Of a DNA stretch of 64,000 bases, positions 53,709-63,683 are shown one piece after another; position 1 is the first letter of the stretch, and each line of letters starts with the position of its first letter. The notes under the pieces were generated by a model, which was not told the origin of the DNA, ran no database searches, and saw only the letters and a list, made by a program, of their open reading frames with translations. The DNA lies in the NCBI GenBank assembly GCA_020161405.1, contig JAIUOD010000003.1, positions 529,392 to 593,391 of the forward strand. The letters are read 5' to 3'. A program made the position numbers and the translations under genes. This stretch comes from Pseudomonadota bacterium (GTDB lineage Bacteria > Pseudomonadota > Alphaproteobacteria > Caulobacterales > Aquidulcibacteraceae).

Positions 53709-54272
53709 TTAACCTTCCGTACCTTCAAGTGATGATGCACCATCTCTACGGCGAGAAAGGATATCAGCAACTTTCAAAGAACGTTTACCAGCGATTTGGC
53801 GTGGTGAAACTTGCTCTGCTAATGCATCGAAAGTTGCACGAACCATGTTGTATGGATTTGAAGAACCAAGAGATTTCGCAACAACGTCACGAATTCCTAA
53901 AACTTCAAATACCGCACGCATTGGACCACCAGCAATCAAACCAGTACCTGGAGGAGCCGAACGAAGAACAACTTTACCTGCACCCCAACGACCAGCGCCA
54001 TTGTGATGAAGAGTGCGACCTTCACGTAAAGGAACGCGGATCATTTTCTTCTTAGCTTCTTCAGTTGCTTTGCGAATAGCCTCAGGAACCTCACGGGCTT
54101 TACCGTGACCGAAACCTGCGCGGCCTTTTTCATCACCGACAACTACAAGGGCAGCAAAACCAAAGTTTTTACCGCCTTTTACAACTTTTGCAACGCGATT
54201 AATGGCCACCAATTTATCGATGACTTCATTTTCGCGCTCTTCTTTTTGCTCACGCTCAGGGCGACGTGCCAT
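53709..54272 (-). CDS. rpsE: 30S ribosomal protein S5
   Basis: 187 residues. The double-stranded-RNA-binding N-terminal domain contains [42 protein letters not shown]; the C-terminal half carries [43 protein letters not shown]. It works in translational accuracy. Overhang at the N-terminus is charged ([18 protein letters not shown]). Confidence 0.97.
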   Translation of the reverse strand: MARRPEREQKEERENEVIDKLVAINRVAKVVKGGKNFGFAALVVVGDEKGRAGFGHGKAREVPEAIRKATEEAKKKMIRVPLREGRTLHHNGAGRWGAGKVVLRSAPPGTGLIAGGPMRAVFEVLGIRDVVAKSLGSSNPYNMVRATFDALAEQVSPRQIAGKRSLKVADILSRRRDGASSLEGTEG

Positions 54273-54283
54273 TAGAGGACTCC

Positions 54284-54640
54284 TTAGAATTCTAGGCCAG
54301 CAGCACGAGCCGCGTCGGCGAGCGCTTTAACACGCCCATGGAAAATGTATGAACCACGATCAAACATTACTTCTTTCACGCCTTTTTCAATTGCGCGTTT
54401 AGCGACTAATTCGCCAACGAAAGTAGCAAGTTCAGTTTTCGCGCCGTCTTTAGCGCGAAGATCTGCTTCAAGCGAAGATGCCGATGCCAAAGTAATACCT
54501 TTGGTATCGTCGATAATTTGTGCCGAAATATTTTTCGACGAGCGATAAACAGTCAAACGCAATTTGCCGCCACCAAACTTTTTCAAGCGAGCGCGGTTGC
54601 GCATTGCACGTTTGTCTTGGGCTGAGAGAATTTTTTTCAT
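54284..54640 (-). CDS. rplR: 50S ribosomal protein L18
   Basis: 118 residues. [19 protein letters not shown] and [44 protein letters not shown] are the L18 signatures; binds 5S rRNA. It overlaps rplF by one base. Confidence 0.97.
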   Translation of the reverse strand: MKKILSAQDKRAMRNRARLKKFGGGKLRLTVYRSSKNISAQIIDDTKGITLASASSLEADLRAKDGAKTELATFVGELVAKRAIEKGVKEVMFDRGSYIFHGRVKALADAARAAGLEF

Positions 54641-55173
54641 TATTTCTTCTTGCCTTCTTTACGACGTACAGTTTCACCAGCGTAACGAACACCTTTACCT
54701 TTATATGGTTCAGGCGGACGGAAAGCGCGGATTTCAGCTGCGATTTGTCCTAATTGCTGCTTGTCGATGCCAGCAATTTTAATTTCAGTTGGTTTAGTGC
54801 TTGAGAAAGTAACGCCTTCTGGTGCAACATATACGATTGGGTGTGAATAACCCAATGATAGTTCCAAATCACGGCCTTTCAAAGCAGCACGATAACCTAC
54901 ACCAACCATCTCAAGGTCGCGTTCAAAGCCTTTAGTTACGCCTTCAACCATATTTGCGATCATTGATCGTGTCATACCCCACAAAGAACGGTGGAAACGG
55001 TTGTTTTCATCACGAGGAGAAACAGTAACTTCAGCGCCTTCAATTTTAAGTTCAACACCTTCGTTGACTTCAAATTTAAGCTCGCCTTTAGGGCCCTTTA
55101 CGGTCAATGTTTGACCAGCAAGGTTCAAAGTTGCACCAGCTGTAGAAACAGGTTTTTTACCAATACGAGACAT
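54640..55173 (-). CDS. rplF: 50S ribosomal protein L6
   Basis: 177 residues. Two repeated alpha/beta domains; [32 protein letters not shown] at the start and [25 protein letters not shown] at the end are the family signatures. It binds 23S rRNA near the factor-binding site. Confidence 0.98.
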   Translation of the reverse strand: MSRIGKKPVSTAGATLNLAGQTLTVKGPKGELKFEVNEGVELKIEGAEVTVSPRDENNRFHRSLWGMTRSMIANMVEGVTKGFERDLEMVGVGYRAALKGRDLELSLGYSHPIVYVAPEGVTFSSTKPTEIKIAGIDKQQLGQIAAEIRAFRPPEPYKGKGVRYAGETVRRKEGKKK

Positions 55174-55187
55174 CTAAATATCCTTTC

Positions 55188-55583
55188 TTAGTAAACTTGG
55201 CACAAGATTTCGCCACCAACGTTCTCAGCGCGGGCAGTTGCATCACTCATAACACCTTTTGGTGTTGAAAGGATGGAAATACCCAAACCATTGCGAACTA
55301 ATGGCAAATCATTAACCGATGAATAAACACGACGACCAGGTTTTGACACGCGAGTGATTTTTTCAATCACTGGTGTGCCATCTGAATATTTAAGCTCGAT
55401 AGCTAATTCAGTATGGTTGCCAACTTGTACTTCAGAATAGCTACGGATGTAGCCTTCTTTGATTAGCACGTCCAACACATTTGCGCGCAATTTAGAATTC
55501 GGCGTGGTAACCACAGCCTTGCCGCGCATTTGAGCATTACGGATGCGTGTAATCATATCGCCGATGGGATCACTAATATTCAT
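55188..55583 (-). CDS. rpsH: 30S ribosomal protein S8
   Basis: 131 residues. [21 protein letters not shown] at the N-terminus and [32 protein letters not shown] at the C-terminus are the family signatures. It binds 16S helix 21. In Escherichia coli S8 represses the spc operon by binding an operator near rplE; such an element was not located here. Confidence 0.98.
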   Translation of the reverse strand: MNISDPIGDMITRIRNAQMRGKAVVTTPNSKLRANVLDVLIKEGYIRSYSEVQVGNHTELAIELKYSDGTPVIEKITRVSKPGRRVYSSVNDLPLVRNGLGISILSTPKGVMSDATARAENVGGEILCQVY

Positions 55584-55593
55584 GTCCTACCCC

Positions 55594-55899
55594 TTACCAG
55601 CTAGATTTCAACATGCCAGGTATCATGCCTGCGGAAGCAAGTTCACGCAAAGCGATACGAGACATTTTAAGTTTACGATAAAAACCACGTGGACGACCAG
55701 TAACTTCACAACGGTTACGCACGCGAATTGGTGCAGAGTTGCGAGGTAATGCAGCAAGTTTAATACGTGCAGCAAATCTTTCGTCCATTGGCAAATTCTC
55801 ATCCACTGCGATAGCGGCTAAACGCGCGCGCTTACCAGCGAATTTTTTAACCAAAGCCTTACGGCGGTTATTTCTATTTATAGAACCTAATTTAGCCAT
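55594..55899 (-). CDS. rpsN: 30S ribosomal protein S14, zinc-free long form
   Basis: 101 residues. The N-terminal extension and [54 protein letters not shown] mark the long C-minus form that lacks the CXXC zinc motifs. It precedes rpsH by 10 bases. Confidence 0.98.
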   Translation of the reverse strand: MAKLGSINRNNRRKALVKKFAGKRARLAAIAVDENLPMDERFAARIKLAALPRNSAPIRVRNRCEVTGRPRGFYRKLKMSRIALRELASAGMIPGMLKSSW

Positions 55900-55904
55900 T
55901 TGGA

Positions 55905-56459
55905 TTAATTCCTAAAAGGTAGGTTAAACTCAGTCAACAAAGCTTTAGCTTCTTCATTGGTGTGAGCTGTTGTACAAATAACGATATCCATACCCCAAGT
56001 ATTATCAACTTGATCGTAATTAATCTCAGGGAATACCAAATGTTCTTTAAGGCCCATGGCATAATTGCCATTGCCGTCAAATGATTTACCGTTAAGACCG
56101 CGGAAGTCGCGAACGCGTGGAAGTGCGATTGTTACCAATCTGTCCAAGAATTCATACATACGGTCTTTGCGCAAAGTAACTTTAGCGCCTAGTGCCATAT
56201 TTTCACGAACTTTAAAGCCTGCAATTGATTTGCGTGCTTTTGTTGTTACTGGCTTTTGACCTGCGATTAGAGTTAAAGCATCAACAGCAGATTTCATTTT
56301 TTTGCTGTCTGCAACTGCTTCACCAACGCCCATATTGATAACAATTTTATCAAGTTGTGGGATTTGCATGTCGTTAGTATAGTTGAATTTCTCTTTCATC
56401 ACTGCGCGGATAGCGTCGCGATATTGAGTTTTTAAACGAGGTTCATAATTATTTGACAT
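55905..56459 (-). CDS. rplE: 50S ribosomal protein L5
   Basis: 184 residues from the ATG at 56459 (GAGG 7 bases upstream, inside rplX); a TTG at 56465 adds two residues. [25 protein letters not shown] and the C-terminal [33 protein letters not shown] are L5 signatures. It binds 5S rRNA and P-site tRNA. It overlaps rplX by 11 bases. Confidence 0.97.
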   Translation of the reverse strand: MSNNYEPRLKTQYRDAIRAVMKEKFNYTNDMQIPQLDKIVINMGVGEAVADSKKMKSAVDALTLIAGQKPVTTKARKSIAGFKVRENMALGAKVTLRKDRMYEFLDRLVTIALPRVRDFRGLNGKSFDGNGNYAMGLKEHLVFPEINYDQVDNTWGMDIVICTTAHTNEEAKALLTEFNLPFRN

Positions 56460-56769
56460 CGCCAATTACCTCACCTGAACGTTTAGCAAAACGAACTTTT
56501 TTGCCATCAACAACTTTAAAGCCAACTTTAGTAGCTTTGCCATCAGTTGGATCAGCATAAGCAACGTTTGAAACTTGAATAGGAGCTTCAAAAGTGCGGA
56601 TGCCAGCTTCTTGAGTTTGGGTTTGTTTTTGGTGTTTTTTAACAAGATTTACACCTTGAACAACCAAACGGCCCTCGGCAGCAAGAACTTTAGTTACTTC
56701 GCCGGTTTTGCCTTTGTCCTTGCCAGCAAGAACAACAACTTTATCGCCTTTTTTAATTTTAGCAGCCAT
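56449..56769 (-). CDS. rplX: 50S ribosomal protein L24
   Basis: 106 residues. The KOW motif is [25 protein letters not shown]; the C-terminal part carries [25 protein letters not shown]. An assembly initiator of the large subunit. Its first base overlaps the rplN stop by one. Confidence 0.97.
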   Translation of the reverse strand: MAAKIKKGDKVVVLAGKDKGKTGEVTKVLAAEGRLVVQGVNLVKKHQKQTQTQEAGIRTFEAPIQVSNVAYADPTDGKATKVGFKVVDGKKVRFAKRSGEVIGDVK

Positions 56770-57137
56770 TATAGCACCTCCGGAGCCAATGAAATGATTT
56801 TCATGTGGTTTTTCGCGCGAAGTTCACGTGGAACTGGCCCGAAAATACGAGTGCCAATAGGTTCGCCAGCTTGGTTAACTAAAACCGCAGCATTTTGGTC
56901 AAAGCGAATTACTGAACCATCTTTACGTTTAATATCTTTGGAAACGCGAACAACAACTGCTTTACGTACGTCACCTTTTTTAACGCGGCCACGTGGAATA
57001 GCTTCTTTGATAGAAACTACAATCACGTCACCAACTGATGCATAACGGCGCTTGGAACCACCAAGAACCTTAATACACATCACGCGTCGTGCGCCTGAGT
57101 TGTCTGCGACTTCCAGATTTGATTGCATCTGAATCAT
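56769..57137 (-). CDS. rplN: 50S ribosomal protein L14
   Basis: 122 residues. [33 protein letters not shown] and the C-terminal [29 protein letters not shown] end (here RIFGPV...) are diagnostic. It contacts 23S rRNA and intersubunit bridges. Confidence 0.98.
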   Translation of the reverse strand: MIQMQSNLEVADNSGARRVMCIKVLGGSKRRYASVGDVIVVSIKEAIPRGRVKKGDVRKAVVVRVSKDIKRKDGSVIRFDQNAAVLVNQAGEPIGTRIFGPVPRELRAKNHMKIISLAPEVL

Positions 57138-57194
57138 CGTGTTTTTTCCTTCTATCGATCCGTATCAAAACAAAATCAAAGTTTAATCAAAAGA

Positions 57195-57434
57195 TTATGC
57201 TTTGACGCGATCAACCACTTCCCAACGTTTCAATTTTGACTTCGGTGGGCATTCTTGGATTGCGACTGTTTGGCCAACTTTGAAAGTATTAGCCTCATCG
57301 TGAGCGTGGTAACGCTTAGAACGACGAACAATCTTTTTCAAAAGTGGGTGCAAAAAGGTTCTTTCGACGTTAACAACAACGGTTTTATCACCTTTGTCGC
57401 TTACTACGATACCTTGTAAAATACGTTTAGGCAT
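57195..57434 (-). CDS. rpsQ: 30S ribosomal protein S17
   Basis: 79 residues. The OB fold starts [48 protein letters not shown] primary 16S rRNA binding protein. It follows rpmC by 9 bases. Confidence 0.97.
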   Translation of the reverse strand: MPKRILQGIVVSDKGDKTVVVNVERTFLHPLLKKIVRRSKRYHAHDEANTFKVGQTVAIQECPPKSKLKRWEVVDRVKA

Positions 57435-57443
57435 CTATTGCTC

Positions 57444-57644
57444 CTACACTTCTGCTTTCGCGGATTTTTCATTGATAATAGTTTTTACCAATGCAACATC
57501 CTTACGAATTTGGTTAATGCGATGGGTCTTTTCTAATTGACCGGTCGCACGTTGAAAACGAAGATTGAATTGCTCTTTTTTAAGTTTTAGCAACTCATCT
57601 TTTAATTGGTCTGGGCTCATTGCGCGAGCATCTTGGGCTTTCAT
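57444..57644 (-). CDS. rpmC: 50S ribosomal protein L29
   Basis: 66 residues from the ATG at 57644, with AAGGA 9 bases upstream; an ATG at 57650 adds MI. Helical hairpin [40 protein letters not shown]. Located near the peptide exit; follows rplP. Confidence 0.95.
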   Translation of the reverse strand: MKAQDARAMSPDQLKDELLKLKKEQFNLRFQRATGQLEKTHRINQIRKDVALVKTIINEKSAKAEV

Positions 57645-57656
57645 GATCATAAATCC

Positions 57657-58079
57657 TTATGCCATACCGAAATCAGCGCGAGTGATGATTTTGCACTGAA
57701 CCGGAAGTTTCGCAGCACCAAGGCGCAAAGCTTCGTTAGCAATCTCATCGGCAACGCCGTCGATTTCGAATAGAATGCGACCAGGTTTAACGCGAGCTGC
57801 CCAATATTCAGGCGAGCCTTTACCAGAACCCATGCGCACTTCAGCAGGTTTTTGAGAAACAGGAACATCAGGGAAAATACGAATCCATACTTTACCTTGA
57901 CGTTTCATTTGACGAGTAATCGCACGACGGCAAGCCTCAATTTGGCGAGCAGTAATACGTTCAGGTTCCAATGTTTTAAGACCATAAGAACCGAAAGATA
58001 AAGTCGCGCCTTTAGTTGCAACGCCATGAATACGGCCTTTGAACTGTTTGCGGAATTTAGTACGTTTAGGTGATAACAT
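57657..58079 (-). CDS. rplP: 50S ribosomal protein L16
   Basis: 140 residues. [88 protein letters not shown] is the L16 signature (A-site side of the peptidyl transferase centre). Confidence 0.98.
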   Translation of the reverse strand: MLSPKRTKFRKQFKGRIHGVATKGATLSFGSYGLKTLEPERITARQIEACRRAITRQMKRQGKVWIRIFPDVPVSQKPAEVRMGSGKGSPEYWAARVKPGRILFEIDGVADEIANEALRLGAAKLPVQCKIITRADFGMA

Positions 58080-58093
58080 CTTTCAAAATCCCC

Positions 58094-58867
58094 TTAAACA
58101 GCTTCTTGTTCTTGTTTACGATTGCGGCGTGGACCACGATCTTCACGGTCACGACGTGGACGATCACCATCTTCACGACGTGGGCGTTGCTCATTTGCAT
58201 GCTCAGCGATACGTTTGTCTTGAGCCAAAGGATCACGCTCGAAAAGCTCACCTTTGAATACCCAAACTTTAACGCCGATGATGCCATAAGCAGTCAATGC
58301 TTCTGCAACACCATAATCAACGTCACCGCGAAGAGTGTGCAAAGGCACGCGGCCTTCACGATACCATTCTGTACGCGCAATCTCTGCACCGCCAAGACGA
58401 CCAGAAACGTTAACACGAATACCAAGTGCACCAAGACGCATTGCAGATTGCATAACGCGTTTCATAGCACGACGGAATGCAACACGGCGTTCTAGCTGTT
58501 GAGCAACGCTTTCAGCGATTAGATTTGCATCAATCTCTGGCTTGCGAACTTCAACAAGGTTCAAGAAAACTTCTGCACCTTTAACGCGCTTTGCAAGCTC
58601 GTTACGAAGTTTAGAAATGTCCTCACCTTTTTTACCAATGATAACACCAGGACGCGCAGCATAAACAGTTACGCGGCATTTTTTGTGCGGACGCTCGATA
58701 ACAATGCGGCTTACGCCAGCTTGCTTAAGCGATTTTTTCAAATAAGCACGAATTGCTAAATCTTCGTGAAGAAGATTTGCATAATCTTGAGAATTTGCAT
58801 ACCAGCGCGATTCCCAAGTGCGGTTAATGCTTAAACGCAAACCAATTGGATTAACCTTCTGACCCAT
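58094..58867 (-). CDS. rpsC: 30S ribosomal protein S3 with charged C-terminal tail
   Basis: 257 residues, longer than the usual 210-240. The KH domain ([27 protein letters not shown]) and the C-terminal domain ([47 protein letters not shown]) are intact. After about residue 220 the tail is almost only Arg, Asp, Glu and Pro ([15 protein letters not shown]). It forms part of the mRNA entry tunnel. Overlaps rplV by one base. Confidence 0.97.
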   Translation of the reverse strand: MGQKVNPIGLRLSINRTWESRWYANSQDYANLLHEDLAIRAYLKKSLKQAGVSRIVIERPHKKCRVTVYAARPGVIIGKKGEDISKLRNELAKRVKGAEVFLNLVEVRKPEIDANLIAESVAQQLERRVAFRRAMKRVMQSAMRLGALGIRVNVSGRLGGAEIARTEWYREGRVPLHTLRGDVDYGVAEALTAYGIIGVKVWVFKGELFERDPLAQDKRIAEHANEQRPRREDGDRPRRDREDRGPRRNRKQEQEAV

Positions 58868-59247
58868 TAGGCTGCTCCCTCAGTTTGACGAACAATGATG
58901 GTTAGATTTGAAAACGGTTTCAAGATGCGTGCAGAGCGACCGCGACCACGAGTGTGCATACGCTTCATAACAAGACCTTTACCAACAAAGGCTTGTGAAA
59001 CAACCAATGTATCAATATCAAGATTATGGTTGTTTTCAGCGTTAGCAATCGCAGATTGCAGACATTTACGAACATCAAGAGCGATACGCTTTGGCGAGAA
59101 TTGAAGTTCAGCCAATGCTTTATCAACTTTCAAGCCACGAATTGATTGAGCAACTAAGTTCAATTTTTGTGGGCTTGTGCGTAGGTTATTTGATTTTGCA
59201 ACTGCGCAATCATCACCGACTGGACGTGGAGTTTTAGCTTTAGACAT
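58867..59247 (-). CDS. rplV: 50S ribosomal protein L22
   Basis: 126 residues. [37 protein letters not shown] and the hairpin [26 protein letters not shown] line the peptide exit tunnel. Starts 3 bases after rpsS. Confidence 0.97.
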   Translation of the reverse strand: MSKAKTPRPVGDDCAVAKSNNLRTSPQKLNLVAQSIRGLKVDKALAELQFSPKRIALDVRKCLQSAIANAENNHNLDIDTLVVSQAFVGKGLVMKRMHTRGRGRSARILKPFSNLTIIVRQTEGAA

Positions 59248-59249
59248 AA

Positions 59250-59528
59250 CTATTTCCTCTTAGCCTTTTTATCCGCACCATGACCGAAGTATGTGCGAGT
59301 TGGTGAAAATTCGCCAAGTTTATGACCAATCATTTCCTCTGTTACGTTAACAGGCACAAATTTGTGACCATTATGAACTTGGAATGTTAAGCCAATGAAT
59401 TGTGGCAAAATGGTTGAACGACGCGACCAAGTTTTGATCGCCTCACGACGTGGTGATGAAGCCGCCTTCTCTGCCTTTGCAAGAAGGTAGCCATCAACAA
59501 AAGGACCTTTCCATACTGAACGAGGCAT
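59250..59528 (-). CDS. rpsS: 30S ribosomal protein S19
   Basis: 92 residues. [22 protein letters not shown] and [24 protein letters not shown] are the signature. It sits in the 30S head with S13. Confidence 0.98.
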   Translation of the reverse strand: MPRSVWKGPFVDGYLLAKAEKAASSPRREAIKTWSRRSTILPQFIGLTFQVHNGHKFVPVNVTEEMIGHKLGEFSPTRTYFGHGADKKAKRK

Positions 59529-59532
59529 CTAA

Positions 59533-60366
59533 TTAGGCTTTCTTCTGATGGCGACGACGAACGATTAAGCGATCAGTCGACTTATTGTTACGGGTTTTAG
59601 GACCGCGAGTTTTCTGACCCCAAGGAGTAGTAGGATGGCGACCACCAGAGGTACGACCTTCACCACCACCGTGCGGGTGATCTACTGGGTTCATTGCCAC
59701 ACCACGTACAGAAGGGCGAACGCCTTTCCAACGGTTGCGACCAGCTTTACCCAAGTTTTCATTCATTTTGTCAGGGTTAGAAACCGCGCCGATTGAAGCC
59801 ATGCAACCATCTGGAACCAAGCGAAGCTCGCCTGATGACAAACGAATTTGTGCATAACCTTGGTCACGACCAACCAATTGAACATAGCAACCAGCAGAGC
59901 GTGCAATTTGTGCACCTTTCATTGGTTTCATTTCAATATTGTGGATGATTGTGCCCACTGGAATTGATTTCAAAGGCATTGCATTGCCTGGTTTCACGTC
60001 AACTTTTTCGCCCGCGATAACAGTATCGCCAACGTTTAAGCGTTGAGGTGCAACGATATAAGACAATGTTTCGTCTTGATATTTAATCAATGCGATGAAA
60101 GCCGTACGGTTAGGGTCATATTCCAAACGCTCAACTGTAGCTGGCATATCCCATTTACGACGTTTAAAGTCGATAATACGATAAGTACGTTTATGACCGC
60201 CACCTTTACGGAACGCAGTAACGCGACCCATATTGTTACGACCACCAGATTTAGTTAAACCTTCAGTCAATGCCTTAACTGGCTTGCCTTTATAAAGGTC
60301 TTTACGGTCAACGATCACCAGCTGGCGACGGCCTTCCGAAGTTGGTTTAAAGGTCTTTAGTGCCAT
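59533..60366 (-). CDS. rplB: 50S ribosomal protein L2
   Basis: 277 residues. [23 protein letters not shown] at the N-terminus and [31 protein letters not shown] with the C-terminal [12 protein letters not shown] end are the family signatures. Required for the peptidyl transferase centre. Follows rplW by 12 bases. Confidence 0.98.
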   Translation of the reverse strand: MALKTFKPTSEGRRQLVIVDRKDLYKGKPVKALTEGLTKSGGRNNMGRVTAFRKGGGHKRTYRIIDFKRRKWDMPATVERLEYDPNRTAFIALIKYQDETLSYIVAPQRLNVGDTVIAGEKVDVKPGNAMPLKSIPVGTIIHNIEMKPMKGAQIARSAGCYVQLVGRDQGYAQIRLSSGELRLVPDGCMASIGAVSNPDKMNENLGKAGRNRWKGVRPSVRGVAMNPVDHPHGGGEGRTSGGRHPTTPWGQKTRGPKTRNNKSTDRLIVRRRHQKKA

Positions 60367-60378
60367 AGTTCCCTACTC

Positions 60379-60675
60379 CTATAGACCGGTTGAAATGTCG
60401 ATTGTGTCACCTTCATTTAAGGTAACAATGGCTTTTTTGAAGTCAACGCGTTTGCCGAGTTTGCCACGGAAACGTTTTGTTTTGCCTTCAACACGGATAG
60501 TGTTCACAGCTTTCACTTTCACTTTGAACAAAGCTTCAATAGCAGCTTTGATTTCTGGTTTAGTAGCTGTCAAAGGAACTTGGAAAACCACTTGGTTATT
60601 TTCAGAAAGCATAGTTGCTTTTTCTGTGATAACTGGCGCCAAGATTGTGTCGTAATGACGAACTTCTAATGTCAT
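60379..60675 (-). CDS. rplW: 50S ribosomal protein L23
   Basis: 98 residues. [27 protein letters not shown] and [24 protein letters not shown] are the L23 signatures. It docks trigger factor and SRP at the tunnel exit. 2 bases after rplD. Confidence 0.97.
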   Translation of the reverse strand: MTLEVRHYDTILAPVITEKATMLSENNQVVFQVPLTATKPEIKAAIEALFKVKVKAVNTIRVEGKTKRFRGKLGKRVDFKKAIVTLNEGDTIDISTGL

Positions 60676-60677
60676 GA

Positions 60678-61370
60678 TTACGCCTCCTTATCAGCTTTTT
60701 TAGCGCGTGGCTTTTTAGCTGGGGCTTCTTCTACTGCAGCAGGAGTTTCGGTTGCGAAACGTGCGTTAACAGCATCAATCGCATCTTTAGTAAGAACTAA
60801 AGTTTTGCGTTTAAGAATACCTTCAACATTAAGACCAGCAGATGGTAGAACATCAATATTGATGATGTTGCGTGCCGCTAATGCAAAGTTTGCATCAACT
60901 TCTGCACCACCAAAAATGATTGCATTTGAAAGACCAAGCTTTTCAAAAGCAGCAACAAGGTCTTTAGTTTTTGGAGATGATAATTTCGCATCATCCAAAA
61001 CAACCAATGAACCAGCTTGTGCTTTTGCAGACAAAGCCATTTTCAAGCCCAATGCGCGGAATTTTTTGTTAAGGCTGTGCTCATAAGAACGCGGATGCGG
61101 ACCATGTGCAACACCACCACCAACAAAGATAGGCGCATTTTTAGAACCGTGACGTGCACCGCCAGAGCCTTTTTGCTTGCCGAATTTTGAGTGAGAACGC
61201 GATACTTCACCACGATTTTGTGTGTCATGAGTACCAGCGCGACGTTTAGCTTGCTGCCAACGAACAACGCGATAAAGCACGTCTTTGCGTGGCGTTAAGC
61301 CGAAGATAGCATCATTAAGTTCAACTGAACCCGCTTTGCCACCATCAAGATTAATTACGTCGAGTTTCAT
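60678..61370 (-). CDS. rplD: 50S ribosomal protein L4 with C-terminal extension
   Basis: 230 residues; the core of about 205 is followed by an Ala/Pro/Lys-rich tail ([22 protein letters not shown]). [47 protein letters not shown] is the exit-tunnel loop signature. In Escherichia coli L4 regulates the S10 operon; I cannot identify such a leader hairpin upstream of rpsJ. Overlaps rplC by one base. Confidence 0.96.
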   Translation of the reverse strand: MKLDVINLDGGKAGSVELNDAIFGLTPRKDVLYRVVRWQQAKRRAGTHDTQNRGEVSRSHSKFGKQKGSGGARHGSKNAPIFVGGGVAHGPHPRSYEHSLNKKFRALGLKMALSAKAQAGSLVVLDDAKLSSPKTKDLVAAFEKLGLSNAIIFGGAEVDANFALAARNIINIDVLPSAGLNVEGILKRKTLVLTKDAIDAVNARFATETPAAVEEAPAKKPRAKKADKEA

Positions 61371-62113
61371 TATGCTTGACCCTCTTCGCTTGCTTCAACC
61401 GCAGGCGCCGCTTCAACAGCAGCAGCAACAGGTGCAGCATTTGATTTAATAGAAGCAGGTTTTGGCGCTTCAGCAGGAAGTGCTTTTTTAACTGCATCAC
61501 GAACTTCAACCCAAGTACCTTCAGCGCCAGGGGTTGCACCTTTTACAAGGATTAAACCACGCTCTACATCAGTACGTAGGATTTCAAGGTTTTGAACTGT
61601 CACACGTTCAGTACCGTAGTGACCAGCCATTTTTTTGCCTTTGAAAACTTTACCAGGGTCTTGGCGTTGACCAGTTGAACCGTGTGAACGGTGCGACAAT
61701 GACACGCCGTGAGTTGCACGCAAACCGCCAAAGTTCCAACGCTTCATAGCGCCTGTGAAACCATGACCGATTGTGATAGCGGCAACGTCAACTTTTTGAC
61801 CTGATACAAAGTGATCAGCAGCAATTTCCGCACCAACCTCAACCAAATTCTCAGGAGATACGCGGAATTCTTTTAATTTAGCTTTAGGCTCGACAGAAGC
61901 TTTTGCAAAATGTCCACGTTGCGGTTTAGCAACGTTTTTCGCTTTACGTGTGCCAGCACCAAGCTGAACAGCAGTATAGCCATCTTTTTCTTCTGTACGC
62001 TGGGCAACAACTTGGCAGCCTTCAAGCGCGAGTACGGTAACAGGAACGTGAGCGCCATCAGCGGCAAACACGCGTGTCATTCCGATTTTCTTAGCAATTA
62101 CACCGGTACGCAT
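61370..62113 (-). CDS. rplC: 50S ribosomal protein L3 with C-terminal extension
   Basis: 247 residues. [28 protein letters not shown] and the central [49 protein letters not shown] are the L3 signatures. The C-terminal 50 residues ([31 protein letters not shown]) are an Ala/Glu-rich tail, perhaps disordered. It is the second S10-operon gene, 11 bases after rpsJ. Confidence 0.96.
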   Translation of the reverse strand: MRTGVIAKKIGMTRVFAADGAHVPVTVLALEGCQVVAQRTEEKDGYTAVQLGAGTRKAKNVAKPQRGHFAKASVEPKAKLKEFRVSPENLVEVGAEIAADHFVSGQKVDVAAITIGHGFTGAMKRWNFGGLRATHGVSLSHRSHGSTGQRQDPGKVFKGKKMAGHYGTERVTVQNLEILRTDVERGLILVKGATPGAEGTWVEVRDAVKKALPAEAPKPASIKSNAAPVAAAVEAAPAVEASEEGQA

Positions 62114-62124
62114 CGACTATATCC

Positions 62125-62433
62125 TTAGATCTTAATCTCAACGTCAACGCCAGCCGCAAGGTCAAGCTTCATAAGAGCATCAACAGTTTGCGGAGTTGGA
62201 TCAACGATGTCTAAAACACGTTTATGTGTGCGAATTTCAAACTGTTCGCGCGATTTTTTATCAACGTGTGGCGAACGGTTTACGGTAAAACGCTCAATAC
62301 GTGTTGGCAATGGAATTGGCCCACGTACGTCTGCGCCTGTGCGCTTTGCGGTCGAGATGATCTCTTTTGCACTAGTATCTAGTGCGCGGTGATCAAATGC
62401 CCTCAATTTGATGCGAATGGTTTGTTGCGCCAT
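62125..62433 (-). CDS. rpsJ: 30S ribosomal protein S10
   Basis: 102 residues from the ATG at 62433 (GAGGGTGAAA upstream); the frame extends 4 residues further. [69 protein letters not shown] is the S10 signature. First gene of the S10-spc-alpha run. The usual tuf/fusA genes are not next to it. Confidence 0.97.
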   Translation of the reverse strand: MAQQTIRIKLRAFDHRALDTSAKEIISTAKRTGADVRGPIPLPTRIERFTVNRSPHVDKKSREQFEIRTHKRVLDIVDPTPQTVDALMKLDLAAGVDVEIKI

Positions 62434-62820
62434 TTTCACCCTCAATAATGCGAACCACTATAGTTCGCTTTCAAACAACAAATCGACGAAGCCATTTGGT
62501 TTAACCCATTTGGCGCCGCCGCACGAAAACTCTTTAACTTAAAACTGAAGTTTTGATTACAACGTGTTGAAACCAAAACAAAAACCGCGCAAACCCGAAA
62601 GTCGCACGGCCTAACTGAAAAGCATTCATAAGAAAAACAGGTGTAGAAAACCAATTCGCTATTGCGAGTTTAAAAATCTACTGGCGATTGCCAATGAAGT
62701 CATTATCGGCGACCTCAACCCTAGTTTTTGCCCTATAAACGCGTCTGAATTGTCAAACAACTCACAGCCAGTTCAAGCAAGTTCGGGGTCTATAGCGGGG
62801 TAAGATTCGGATGTCAACAC
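62434..62820. other. Leader and promoter region of the S10 operon
   Basis: No coding frame is supported. The minus-strand promoter should lie here; TATAGG (rc of 62732-62737) with TTGTTT (rc of 62755-62760) at 17 bases is a weak candidate, and TTGACA (rc of 62751-62756) is near it but at the wrong spacing. The leader would then be about 290 bases, long enough for regulatory RNA structure. I did not see the L4-binding hairpin known from Escherichia coli. Confidence 0.45.
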
Positions 62821-62842
62821 CTTGGCTGTATAGATTAATGAG

Positions 62843-63005
62843 TTTGCCCTCCCCTTGCGGGAGGGGCACAATTTTGAGGGCTATGCCCGAAAAATGTGGG
62901 GTGGGGTCGCAATGATAATTTTGTAAACACTTGAACCAAAACCCCACCCCGAATTTTTACGAGTAAGTCGTCAAAATCTCGGCCCTCCCCCAAGGGGGGG
63001 GGCAA
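62843..63005. repeat. GC-rich inverted pair of REP-like repeats (REPIN-like)
   Basis: In AT-rich surroundings this block is rich in G and C. The left unit (62843-62906) contains CCCTCCCCTTGCGGGAGGGG followed by AATTTTGAG...GAAAAATGTGGGGTGGGG. The right unit (62940-63005), read in reverse complement, has the same parts: a C-run, TTGGGGGAGGG, ATTTTGA..., AAAAATTCGGGGTGGGG. The two imperfect copies face each other with about 33 bases between. Each begins with its own hairpin (CCCTCCCC/GGGAGGGG). This is the layout of REP doublets. It lies about 310 bases before the DUF559 gene. Confidence 0.75.
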
Positions 63006-63314
63006 AAGGGCGCGACTTATCCGCATTGTCCTTAAATTGTGTATGATTAGTTTTTTTGTAAAGTTCCATTTTCTAACCAATCCTAACATTTTGATCTGTT
63101 AGAATGATAGTATTTGATAACATTTTGCGCTGTTTAAAAAAGTGAATATCAGGATAAGCAATTGTTTTTATTTTAAAAAACATGCATATTCATGCTTTGA
63201 TTTGCATCAAAGCATTCAAAAAATCCAATAATATCATATATTTTGTATGATATTATTGCTAACAACGGTTTCAGCCGCCTTCCCCTTGCCTATTTTATAC
63301 GCTAATCAAGCCCC
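63006..63314. other. AT-rich region with two hairpins before the DUF559 gene
   Basis: It holds GCTTTGAT/ATCAAAGC (63194-63201 and 63206-63213) and a perfect 12-base stem AATAATATCATA/TATGATATTATT (63227-63238 and 63246-63257) with a 7-base loop, ending 57 bases before the DUF559 start codon. No other gene is evident. Confidence 0.55.
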
Positions 63315-63683
63315 ATGAGAAAAGCACCCAAGAGAGCAGATGATGCAACTTTAGAAGCGCGTAAGCGAAATATGCGTAATCAACCGACCAAGGCCGAGTT
63401 TAAAATTTGGTCTATGATTAAGGATAAAGTGCTTGGGGTAAAGTTTTTGCGGCAGGAAAAAATTCAACATGCGCGCGATGATATTGGCTATTTTGCCGAT
63501 TTCGTATGTTATGAGCGCGCCCTTATTGTTGAAGTTGATAATCCAACCAATCAAGAGCGCGCAAAAGATGAAGAGCGTAATGAATATTTCAAAGACGGCG
63601 GCTATGAAGTAATACGCTTTAAGGACAAAGAGGTTTTGGGAAATCCCAATGCCTGTCTTTCAAAAATCAAGAATGCGATTTAG
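63315..63683 (+). CDS. DUF559 endonuclease-domain protein
   Basis: 122 residues. The N-terminal RNMRNQPTKAEFKIWSMIKDKVLGVKFLRQEKIQ and GYFADFVCYERALIVEVDNPTNQ...DEERNEYFKDGGYEVIRFKDKEVLGNPNA are the DUF559 pattern, a restriction-endonuclease-like fold related to very-short-patch-repair nucleases. The acidic residues in ADFVC and VEVDNP are where catalytic residues are expected; the usual motif is VEVDG or IEvDG and here is VDNP, so activity is uncertain. No ribosome site is clear. It is next to a REPIN-like repeat and overlaps the convergent META gene by 4 bases. Function unknown. Confidence 0.85.
   Translation: MRKAPKRADDATLEARKRNMRNQPTKAEFKIWSMIKDKVLGVKFLRQEKIQHARDDIGYFADFVCYERALIVEVDNPTNQERAKDEERNEYFKDGGYEVIRFKDKEVLGNPNACLSKIKNAI

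Noticed and set aside
58070..58495. Plus-strand open frame opposite rpsC
   Set aside because: Antisense shadow; Thr/Phe-rich low-complexity translation.
62751..62756. TTGACA -35 box of the S10 promoter
   Set aside because: The TATA-like box is only 13 bases away, too close for a normal promoter; left as undecided.
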